This document shows, piece after piece, positions 58,232 through 64,000 of a stretch of DNA of 64,000 nucleotides. Within the stretch, counting starts at the first letter, position 1, and every line of letters starts with the position of its first letter. The notes beneath the pieces were generated by a model, which ran no database searches, was not told where the DNA came from, and saw only the letters and a program-made list of their open reading frames with translations. Position numbers and translations under genes: made by a program. This stretch comes from Stenotrophomonas rhizophila (lineage in GTDB: Bacteria; Pseudomonadota; Gammaproteobacteria; Xanthomonadales; Xanthomonadaceae). The stretch is taken from assembly GCF_001704155.1 (NCBI RefSeq), contig NZ_CP016294.1:1795501-1859500 (forward strand), given 5' to 3'.

Positions 58232-58572
58232 TGCGCGGCCGCCTTCGAGAACGCATTGATCATCACTACGCCGCCGACGATCATCGCCACGCCCGTAACC
58301 GCCTGCCAGTCGAGGGTCTGCTTGAAGACCGTGACGCTGACGATGAGTGTCAGCACGATGCCCAGGCCGCCCCAGATCGCGTAGGCAATGCCGAGCGGCA
58401 GTGTCTTCAGGGCATGGCTGAGCAGATAGAACGAGAGTCCGTACAACAGCACCATGGTGACGGTGGGGGCGAGCCGTGTGAACTGCTCGGTCTTCTGCAG
58501 CAGCAGGGTGGCGGTCACTTCAGAGACGATGGCGCCGGCAAGGAACAGGTAGGCGGTGAACAGGGGAGACAT
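58228..58572 (-). CDS. SMR-family multidrug/guanidinium exporter
   Basis: 114-aa four-helix transporter of the small multidrug resistance family. The essential glutamate of helix 1 is in AGAIVSEVTAT (about E18), and AYAIWGGLGIV near residues 63-73 is the conserved helix-3 motif with W. Family members export quaternary ammonium compounds or guanidinium as antiparallel dimers; which type cannot be decided here. First gene of a two-gene unit with a TetR repressor. Confidence 0.9.
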   Translation of the reverse strand: MSPLFTAYLFLAGAIVSEVTATLLLQKTEQFTRLAPTVTMVLLYGLSFYLLSHALKTLPLGIAYAIWGGLGIVLTLIVSVTVFKQTLDWQAVTGVAMIVGGVVMINAFSKAAAH

Positions 58573-58589
58573 GGCGTGCTCGCTTTAAG

Positions 58590-58607
58590 ATACCGACCGG
58601 ACGGTAT
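58590..58607. promoter_or_regulatory. TetR operator candidate upstream of SMR gene
   Basis: 18-bp dyad ATACCGACCGGACGGTAT: arms ATACCG / CGGTAT with a CCGG core and one mismatch on each side. It lies 18 bases ahead of the SMR start codon and is the probable binding site of the TetR encoded behind the transporter. Confidence 0.8.
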
Positions 58608-58637
58608 GTTAAGGGATGCGACGCTGAATCAAGGATT

Positions 58638-58683
58638 AAAAAAGCAAAAAGCCCGGGGACCCTCTGCGAGGATTCCCGGGCTT
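58638..58683 (-). terminator. ssrA terminator
   Basis: On the minus strand, stem AAGCCCGGG / CCCGGGCTT (58649-58683) is followed by TTTGCTTTTTT. It lies 25 bases beyond the tmRNA CCA end. Confidence 0.85.
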
Positions 58684-58708
58684 CTCCGGACCCTTGCGGG
58701 CCCGTCAT

Positions 58709-59101
58709 TGGTGGAGGTGGGCGGAATTGAACCGCCGTCCGAAGGCACTCCATCCCCAGTTCTACATGCTTAGCTCACCGTTTGGTGTCGTCCTGTGGCA
58801 GTACGGTGTGCGAAACGCACCCCAGGATCAGCCTGCTTTAGGTTAGGTCGCGACTGACAGGCAGCCATCACGACCGATTCCATGATAATGACCCTACACC
58901 GACGAGCATGGACACAAGTGGGTTCGGGGCTCCGCCTAAGTCGGCAGAAGGTAACTCAAACAGCTTTTAGGCTGCGAGAGCGACCGGAGCGTAGTTGTCG
59001 TCGTTGGCAACTAGAAGTTTGCTGCTGGATTAACGAGGAAAGCTGCCCCCTCGGCATGCACCAAGTGACTTCACAACCCCCGTCGAAACCAATGCACCCC
59101 C
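58709..59101 (-). ncRNA. ssrA: Transfer-messenger RNA (tmRNA)
   Basis: Rescues stalled ribosomes with SmpB. The 5' end GGGGGUG pairs with 3' CACCUCC ahead of ACCA (CCA encoded), and the T-arm GGTTCAATTCC is intact. The tag frame runs 59008-58967 and encodes ANDDNYAPVALAA then TAA, with the resume codon GCC. The total of about 393 nt is normal for gammaproteobacteria. smpB lies 0.5 kb upstream on the same strand. A 7-bp hairpin (59124-59141) precedes the mature 5' end and may guide processing. Confidence 0.95.
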
Positions 59102-59212
59102 GGTTTCTTCAAGAACTGCAAGGCGTCTGGCGACCCAGACGTTACTTGATGGGACTGATCCTACTCCGATTCAGCTGAACAGTCACCTGAAAACGTCACG
59201 GCCCTGTCGGAT

Positions 59213-59569
59213 CTACCGGCCTTCGCGCTGGCGCTTGCTGTCGGCCTGGTGCTTGGCCCGGACCTTGCGGTCGTGGTTCTGGGCGTTGCGCTGGGTCATG
59301 GCCTGCTTGCGGGCTTCGGGTTCGGCCCGGGCCATCAGGGCCTCGATCCGGGCGACCAGGCGGCGGTGCTCGAGCGAGTCGTAGCTCTGGGCCTCCGAGG
59401 CCACGCGCTTGGCGTTGCGCAGGGTGTAGGTCAGCACCTTGAGCAGGGCGGCCGGGTCCATGGCGCGGGCCAGTTCGCCGAAGATGGTCTCGTAGGCGGC
59501 GACGTCGGCCTGGAGCACGGCGATGGGGTCCGCGCTCGGGGCGGTCTCCTGGGGAATTTCCTGGGTCAC
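59213..59569 (-). CDS. Small basic protein, unknown function
   Basis: 118-aa protein: acidic N-terminus (TQEIPQETAPSADPIAVLQADVA), a helical middle, and a very basic C-terminal helix (KQAMTQRNAQNHDRKVRAKH) suggesting RNA or DNA binding. No family recognised. It sits between ssrA and smpB on the same strand, 69 nt after the smpB stop, which invites but does not prove a link to trans-translation. Confidence 0.65.
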   Translation of the reverse strand: MTQEIPQETAPSADPIAVLQADVAAYETIFGELARAMDPAALLKVLTYTLRNAKRVASEAQSYDSLEHRRLVARIEALMARAEPEARKQAMTQRNAQNHDRKVRAKHQADSKRQREGR

Positions 59570-59638
59570 GCGATGCTCCGGACAGTTGGGGCGGGTAGGG
59601 CAGCCGGGCAGGGCCCGGCTCTACGGATGGGGTGGATC

Positions 59639-60142
59639 TCAGGCGTCGCGGTTGTGGCGGCGCATGGTGCGCTGCTTTTCGCGGGCCCAGTCGCGGTCCT
59701 TTTCGGCGTCGCGCTTGTCGTGGGTCTGCTTGCCCTTGGCCAGCGCCACTTCCAGCTTGATCTTGTTCTTGCTCCAGTACATCGCCGTGGGGACGATGGT
59801 GTAGCCGTCACGTTCGACCTTGCCGACCAGCTTGTCGATCTCGCTGCGGTGGAGCAGCAGCTTGCGCTCGCGGCGGTCGTTGGCCACCACGTGGGTGGAG
59901 GCCTGGATCAACGGGGTGATCTGGGCGCCGATCAGGAAGATCTCGCCGCTTTTGACGTAGGCGTAGGCGTCGATGATGTTGCCGCGTCCGGCGCGGATCG
60001 ATTTCACTTCCCAGCCCTGCAGGGCCAGGCCGGCCTCGAAACGGTCCTCGAGGGTGTATTCGTGGCGGGCACGCTTGTTGAGCGCGATGGTTTTGTTGGC
60101 CGTCGCGTTCTTTGCTTTATCCTTGCCGCTGTTCTTGCTCAT
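59639..60142 (-). CDS. smpB: SsrA-binding protein
   Basis: Binds tmRNA and delivers it to stalled ribosomes. 167 aa: NKRARHEYTLEDRFEAGLALQGWEVKSIRAGRGNI region (residues 22-56) and AYWSKN-type segment YWSKNKIKLEVALAKGKQTHDKR are family signatures. The C-terminal tail is basic (REKQRTMRRHNRDA) and enters the mRNA channel. Divergent from ratA by 56 nt. Confidence 0.97.
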   Translation of the reverse strand: MSKNSGKDKAKNATANKTIALNKRARHEYTLEDRFEAGLALQGWEVKSIRAGRGNIIDAYAYVKSGEIFLIGAQITPLIQASTHVVANDRRERKLLLHRSEIDKLVGKVERDGYTIVPTAMYWSKNKIKLEVALAKGKQTHDKRDAEKDRDWAREKQRTMRRHNRDA

Positions 60143-60198
60143 TTACCTATTGTCTCCGATTCGGGCCCCCGCGGTCGATTCGCCAGCCAAGCCTTCGC

Positions 60199-60627
60199 AT
60201 GCCAACCATCAAACGTAGTGCCCTGGTCGAACATTCGGCTGCCCGCATGTTCGACCTGGTCAATGATATCGAGGCCTACCCGCACCGCTTCCGGTGGTGC
60301 TCGGCGTCGCAGATCCTGGAATCCGGTCCGGACCGGCTGGTGGCGCGGCTGGACCTGGGGTTGGGGTCGTTTTCCACCTGGTTCATGACCGAAAACACCC
60401 TGCAGCGCCCGCACCACATCGACATGCAGCTGCGCGATGGCCCGTTCAAGCGCCTGCACGGCCGCTGGGAATTCCATGCGCTGGCCGAAGATGCCTGCAA
60501 GGTCACCCTCACCCTGGAGTTCGAACCCAACTCACGCTTGTTGGGGCCGGCGCTGGCACTGGGCTTCCAGGGCCTGGCCGACCGCATGGTCAATGACTTC
60601 GTCCGCGTCGCCGACGAACAGGACTGA
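60199..60627 (+). CDS. ratA: RatA/Coq10-like START-domain protein
   Basis: 142-aa SRPBCC protein: VEHSAARMFDLVNDIEAYPHRFRWC at residues 9-33 is the family opening. Homologues are annotated either as coenzyme-Q-binding Coq10-like proteins or as RatA, an inhibitor of ribosome subunit joining. Sequence does not settle which. It precedes rnfH by 3 nt, the usual ratA-ratB pair next to smpB in gammaproteobacteria. Confidence 0.9.
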   Translation: MPTIKRSALVEHSAARMFDLVNDIEAYPHRFRWCSASQILESGPDRLVARLDLGLGSFSTWFMTENTLQRPHHIDMQLRDGPFKRLHGRWEFHALAEDACKVTLTLEFEPNSRLLGPALALGFQGLADRMVNDFVRVADEQD

Positions 60628-60630
60628 GCC

Positions 60631-60888
60631 GTGATCCGGGTGGAAGTGGTGTTGGCCTGGCCCGACCGGGCCGAGTCGCGCCCGTTGGAACTGGCCGACG
60701 GCGCCACCGTAGCCGACGCCATTGCCGCCGCCGCCATCGAGGGCAGCGAGGACTGCCCGGCCGTGGCCGTGCATGGGCTGCTGGCCAAGGCCAGCCAGGT
60801 GCTCAACGACGGGGACCGCGTGGAATTGCTGCGGCCCCTGCTGGCCGATCCGAAGGACAACCGGCGCAGGCGGGCCCGCGCGCGCTGA
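60631..60888 (+). CDS. rnfH: RnfH/RatB family ubiquitin-like protein
   Basis: 85-aa beta-grasp protein with a GTG start. Sequence MIRVEVVLAWPD...LADGATVADAI and RVELLRPLLADPKDNRRRRA matches the RnfH family (COG2914), function unsettled. The basic tail is typical. Convergent with bamE; a GC hairpin without a T-run (60904-60928) lies between the stops. Confidence 0.9.
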   Translation: MIRVEVVLAWPDRAESRPLELADGATVADAIAAAAIEGSEDCPAVAVHGLLAKASQVLNDGDRVELLRPLLADPKDNRRRRARAR

Positions 60889-60938
60889 TGCCGCGTCGCC
60901 ACCCGCCCGGTCAATGAATTGCCGGGCGGTGCGCCGGA

Positions 60939-61334
60939 TCAGCGGCTGCGCTGCTTCTTCTTGTCCTTGGCCAGGTTGCGGCCGAACTGGCGCACCTGGT
61001 CCCGGGCCAGCTGGGCATCGTTGTTGGGGAAGTAGTCGCCTTCCCAACGGGTGACCTGGTCGCCTTCGAAAAACACCACGAAGTTCTTCACTTCGGTGCG
61101 GCCGAGGCGGTCGAGCCGCTGGCTGGCGGTGTAGTCCCAGCGCTGGGCGTGGAAGGGGTCGTCAATGGAGGGGGTGCCGAGCAGCGCGTTGACCTGCTGC
61201 TTGCTCTGGCCCACCTGCAGCTGACCGACGGCCTGCTCCCGGATCAGGTTGCCCTGATAGATGGGTTGCTTATAGATGATGCCGCAGCCCGTGGTGGACA
61301 GGGCAACGGCGGCGACCAGCAGGAGATTGCGCAT
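60939..61334 (-). CDS. bamE: Outer-membrane assembly lipoprotein BamE
   Basis: Component of the BAM complex that inserts beta-barrels in the outer membrane. 131 aa: lipobox STTGC (Cys near residue 17), then the SmpA/OmlA fold with IYQGNLI, LQVGQSKQQVNALLGTPSI and VVFFEGDQV. ATG 61334 is chosen; the open extension upstream overlaps the fur promoter region. Divergent from fur (104 nt), as in Pseudomonas and Xanthomonas. Confidence 0.94.
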   Translation of the reverse strand: MRNLLLVAAVALSTTGCGIIYKQPIYQGNLIREQAVGQLQVGQSKQQVNALLGTPSIDDPFHAQRWDYTASQRLDRLGRTEVKNFVVFFEGDQVTRWEGDYFPNNDAQLARDQVRQFGRNLAKDKKKQRSR

Positions 61335-61438
61335 CGGGGAATGGCGTTTTGGGAAATCCAGTCGATGATACACTCCGAACGTGTCGCCGCGACCCAATCC
61401 GAGGCAGCTGGCGCTAAATCGCCAATGAACGGAGACTT

Positions 61439-61855
61439 ATGGAAACCCACGACCTGCGCAAAGTTGGCCTGAAGGTGACCCATCCGCGTATGCGGATCCT
61501 TGCCCTGCTTGAGCAGCGCGACGCCCAGAAGCACCAGCACCACATGACGGCCGAAGACATCTACCGCCAGCTCCTGGAGCACGGTGACGAGATCGGCCTG
61601 GCGACGGTTTACCGCGTGCTGACCCAGTTCGAGGCCGCCGGCCTGGTGCTGAAGCACAATTTCGAAGGCGGCCAGGCCGTTTACGAACTGGACCGGGGCG
61701 GCCACCACGACCATATGGTGGATGTGGACTCGGGCAAGATCATCGAGTTCGAAAGCCACGAGATCGAAGAACTTCAGCGCAAGATCGCCGCCGACCACGG
61801 CTACGAGCTGGAAGAGCACTCGCTGGTGCTCTACGTGCGCAAGAAAAGGAAGTGA
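61439..61855 (+). CDS. fur: Ferric uptake regulator
   Basis: Iron-responsive repressor, 138 aa. N-terminal winged helix (TAEDIYRQLLEHGDEIGLATVYRVL at about 36-60), then dimerisation domain. The HHDHMVDVDSGK segment (about 88-99) keeps the metal-binding histidines, but the structural CxxC zinc site of E. coli Fur is replaced by D and S. The same change is normal in Pseudomonas Fur. Divergent from bamE. Confidence 0.96.
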   Translation: METHDLRKVGLKVTHPRMRILALLEQRDAQKHQHHMTAEDIYRQLLEHGDEIGLATVYRVLTQFEAAGLVLKHNFEGGQAVYELDRGGHHDHMVDVDSGKIIEFESHEIEELQRKIAADHGYELEEHSLVLYVRKKRK

Positions 61856-61871
61856 CGGCGTAGCCGTCACG

Positions 61872-61896
61872 GTAGCTACCGCCCGTTGGTCGGTAG
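61872..61896. repeat. Single SMAG-like unit after fur
   Basis: GTAG head followed by CTACCG / CGGTAG stem and the CCCGTTGG core typical of SMAG loops. Solitary copy just ahead of the terminator at 61910. Confidence 0.6.
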
Positions 61897-61909
61897 ACTT
61901 TTAAAGAAG

Positions 61910-61932
61910 ACCCGGGCCACGCCCGGGTTTTT
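61910..61932. terminator. Terminator between fur and the SGNH esterase
   Basis: ACCCGGG / CCCGGGT with a 5-base loop, followed by TTTT on the plus strand. It lies between two convergent genes and could serve both, although the minus side lacks a clean T-run. Confidence 0.75.
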
Positions 61933-63164
61933 CATTGCCCGAACACCGCCAGGTCCACCGCCTCGGCCATCGCCCGGTTGCCGGCATCGCCCGGGTGCAG
62001 GTGGTCGCCGGAGTCGAACGCGGGTGCCAGCCGGGCCGGGTCGGCCGGATCGCGCAGGGCGGCGTCCAGGTCGATCACGGCATCGAACGGGGCCTCCTCG
62101 CGCAGCCAGGTATTGAGCTGCTGGCGCAGGGCATCCTTGTCCGTGGCGTAATAGTCGTCCAGCGGGGTGCCCGGCAGCGCCCCGGCAAACGGGGTCAGGG
62201 TGGCGCCGATGATCCGCACGCCGTGGGCATGCGCGCGCTCGACCAGCTGGCGGTAGCCGGCCTGGAGTTTAGCCAGCGACGGTCGCGGCTGGTCGCGGGC
62301 GAAGGCGGTGCCGGGCCAGCTGATGTCATTGATGCCGACGAGCACCACCACGCTGGCCACGCCGGGCACGCCCAGCACGTCGCGCTGGAACCGGGCCAAC
62401 GCCGAGTCGCCCATCCCGTCACGCAGCAGCCGCCCGCCGGAAATGCCAGCGTTGACCACTGCCATGCCCTGCGGCGCCAGCCGGGCAGCCAGGTGGTCGG
62501 TCCAGCGCTGGTCGCGGTCGAGACTGGCGGTGGCGCCGTCGGTGATCGAATCGCCGATCACCACCACGGCACGCGCCGCCGCCGGCGCCTCCACCTCGAT
62601 CCCGGTCAGGAACAGCCGCGCGGTGGTGGGGGTGCTGCCGCGCAGCGCAACGCGGCCGGTCTGGTCGCCCGGGGCGATCGCACTGGTCTGGCGCCCATCC
62701 CAGTGGAAGGTCTGCAGTGGCGTGGGACCCGCAACATACACGTCGACCTGCACGGCCTGCTGGGCGGCAATGGGCAGGGCAAGCGGGTCGCTCAGACGGT
62801 CCTGGCCGGGCGGGATGTCCGTGCCCGGGTGTCCGTCAAAGGACAGCGCGGCTGGCGCTGCCCCGGCGCTGCCGGCCACGCTGGCCGCGCCGATCCGCAG
62901 GGGCGTGGTGCCGTAGGCATTGCTCAAGCGCACGCGCAGCCGCGGCCCGCCCAGGCTGATCCGCGCGGTCTGGCGGAAGGTCTGGTCGTCCAGCACCTGC
63001 GGGATGCCGGTCGGAAACAGGAAGTCGGCGCCCCAGACCGGCTGCGGGCTGGCCTGCCAGCTCGCAACCCAGTGCGGTGGCGCGGGGGCACCAGACGCGG
63101 CGGCGGAGGTCGCGGCTGAAATGGTGAGCAGAGTGCCGGTGGCAAAGCGGATCAAGCGGTTCAT
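61932..63164 (-). CDS. Exported SGNH/GDSL-family esterase
   Basis: 410-aa secreted hydrolase: signal peptide (about residues 1-24), an N-terminal beta-rich domain (about 28-190), then the SGNH domain with VVVIGDSITDG (catalytic Ser), NAGISGG, VVVLVGINDI and DHLHP (catalytic Asp-His). The two-domain layout resembles GDSL enzymes acting on acetylated polysaccharides or lipids; substrate unknown. ATG 63164 is preferred (GGGATGG five bases ahead); ATG 63173 is in frame. Divergent from a LysR gene. Confidence 0.88.
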   Translation of the reverse strand: MNRLIRFATGTLLTISAATSAAASGAPAPPHWVASWQASPQPVWGADFLFPTGIPQVLDDQTFRQTARISLGGPRLRVRLSNAYGTTPLRIGAASVAGSAGAAPAALSFDGHPGTDIPPGQDRLSDPLALPIAAQQAVQVDVYVAGPTPLQTFHWDGRQTSAIAPGDQTGRVALRGSTPTTARLFLTGIEVEAPAAARAVVVIGDSITDGATASLDRDQRWTDHLAARLAPQGMAVVNAGISGGRLLRDGMGDSALARFQRDVLGVPGVASVVVLVGINDISWPGTAFARDQPRPSLAKLQAGYRQLVERAHAHGVRIIGATLTPFAGALPGTPLDDYYATDKDALRQQLNTWLREEAPFDAVIDLDAALRDPADPARLAPAFDSGDHLHPGDAGNRAMAEAVDLAVFGQ

Positions 63165-63260
63165 GCGGGCCATCCCGTGGAAGAGGAGGCCATGGTGCGC
63201 GGCGGACCATCTGTGAAATAGACTGGCCATGGACAATCATCTATGAACTGAATTCATCCA

Positions 63261-64000
63261 ATGCCCACGCCCGACATCAATCGCTCCGGCCAGCTGGAGA
63301 TCTTCGTGCGGGTGATCGAAGCCGGCAGTTTCTCGGCGGCGGCCCGCGCGCTGGACATGAGTCCTTCGGCGGTCAGCAAGCTGGTGGCGCGGCTGGAACA
63401 ACGGCTGGGCACGCGCCTGCTGCAGCGCTCCACCCGCCAGCTGCAGCTGACTCCGGAAGGCTGCGCCTTCTACGAGCGTGGCCTGCGCGTGCTGGCCGAC
63501 CTGGACGAGGCCGAACGCTGCGCCAGCGCGCATGCCGAACCGCGCGGGCGGCTGCGGGTGAACAGCAACGTGCCGTTCGCCCACCATTTCCTGCTGCCGC
63601 TGCTGCCGGCCTTCCTGGAGCGGCACCCGCAGGTGGGGGTGGACCTCATGCTGACCGACGAGGTGATCGACCTGCTGGAGCAGCGTACCGATGTGGCGGT
63701 ACGGGCCGGCCCGTTGAAGAGCTCCAGCCTGGTTGCGCGGCGGCTGGGCAGTACCCGGATGATGATCGTGGCGGCGCCGGCATACGCAGCCAGGCATGGA
63801 CTGCCCGGGGATGCGGCTGCGCTGTTGGCACACAACCGGCTGGATATCGGTCATGCACGTGCGCAGACCGGCTGGCCGGTGCGTGAACAGGGGCAGGTGC
63901 AGACGGTGCCGACCGGCGGCAATGCACGTGCCAGCGATGGCGAGGCGTTGCGGCGGCTGGTGCTGGGCGGCGCCGGCATTGCGCGGCTGGCCGCGTTCCA
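63261..64000 (+). CDS. LysR-family regulator, cut by the window edge
   Basis: The open frame runs off the right end after 246 full codons. Helix-turn-helix at residues 20-45 (AGSFSAAARALDMSPSAVSKL), then the start of a substrate-binding domain (RGRLRVNSNVPFAHHFLLPL, LTDEVIDLLEQRTDVAVRAG), ending in LGGAGIARLAAF. The layout is that of LysR regulators near quinone/aldehyde or SDR targets, but the target is unknown. Divergent from the SGNH esterase 96 nt away, its most likely regulated partner. Confidence 0.88.
   Translation, partial: MPTPDINRSGQLEIFVRVIEAGSFSAAARALDMSPSAVSKLVARLEQRLGTRLLQRSTRQLQLTPEGCAFYERGLRVLADLDEAERCASAHAEPRGRLRVNSNVPFAHHFLLPLLPAFLERHPQVGVDLMLTDEVIDLLEQRTDVAVRAGPLKSSSLVARRLGSTRMMIVAAPAYAARHGLPGDAAALLAHNRLDIGHARAQTGWPVREQGQVQTVPTGGNARASDGEALRRLVLGGAGIARLAAF

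Noticed and set aside
58232..58589. Guanidine riboswitch ahead of the SMR gene
   Set aside because: The leader is only about 30 bases and contains a TetR-type dyad rather than a riboswitch-like fold.
58709..59101. tmRNA 3' end as an integration site for a genomic island
   Set aside because: tmRNA ends are common attachment sites, but the flanks hold ordinary genes, no integrase and no direct repeat of the 3' end.

Overview
This window reads as a single chromosomal segment of a Stenotrophomonas species (S. maltophilia complex or a close relative). The grounds are high GC throughout, gene content typical of Xanthomonadaceae, several GTAG-headed hairpin repeats of the SMAG type known from S. 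maltophilia, and an intact smeRv-smeU1-V-W-U2-X efflux locus. I see no insertion sequence, prophage, CRISPR array or rRNA/tRNA gene. The only RNA gene found is tmRNA.

Layout. (1) 0.1-5.2 kb, minus strand: zwf-glk-pgl-edd, the glucose to Entner-Doudoroff genes, with 4-nt overlaps among the first three. It is divergent from a solitary sugar/glycerol-phosphate ABC ATPase (ugpC type); a LacI-type palindrome lies between them. (2) 6.7-12.1 kb: ygfZ (minus), then succinate dehydrogenase with its assembly kit: an SDHAF4-like protein, sdhCDAB, sdhE and a YgfX-like membrane protein. (3) 12.2-25.0 kb: housekeeping genes: lolC/lolD, a lipoprotein, ftsY-mutY-yggX, htpG, rsmD-coaD, a lipoprotein, a YfhL-type ferredoxin with gamma-glutamyltranspeptidase, an MBL hydrolase, and upp. 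(4) 25.2-30.8 kb: a tight four-gene operon (TonB-dependent receptor, phytase-like lipoprotein, purple-acid-phosphatase-like enzyme, exported pyrophosphatase). It reads as a phytate/organic-phosphate scavenging unit. (5) 30.9-37.9 kb: small regulators and stress genes: SDR/AraC pair, TetR/epimerase pair with a palindromic operator, catalase-like protein, photolyase, OmpA-family lipoprotein. (6) 38.1-47.1 kb: the SmeVWX RND multidrug efflux locus with its divergent LysR regulator, two SDR genes and an apparently undescribed 75-codon leader ORF. (7) 47.2-57.6 kb: a small membrane protein, an exported endonuclease/phosphatase-fold enzyme, a four-helix membrane protein, and one giant gene of about 2,550 codons. 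The giant protein's C-terminus looks like a zinc-dependent deaminase toxin domain. (8) 57.7-64 kb: TetR/SMR efflux pair with operator, ssrA, a small basic protein, smpB, ratA-rnfH, bamE, fur, an exported SGNH esterase, and a LysR gene cut by the window edge.

The best candidates for something new are the giant deaminase-tailed protein (49262-56908), the translationally coupled leader ORF of the efflux operon (39280-39507) with its dyad operator, the phosphate-scavenging operon, and the co-located SDH assembly-factor set. Assignments come from reading the sequence and from family knowledge; no database search was run.
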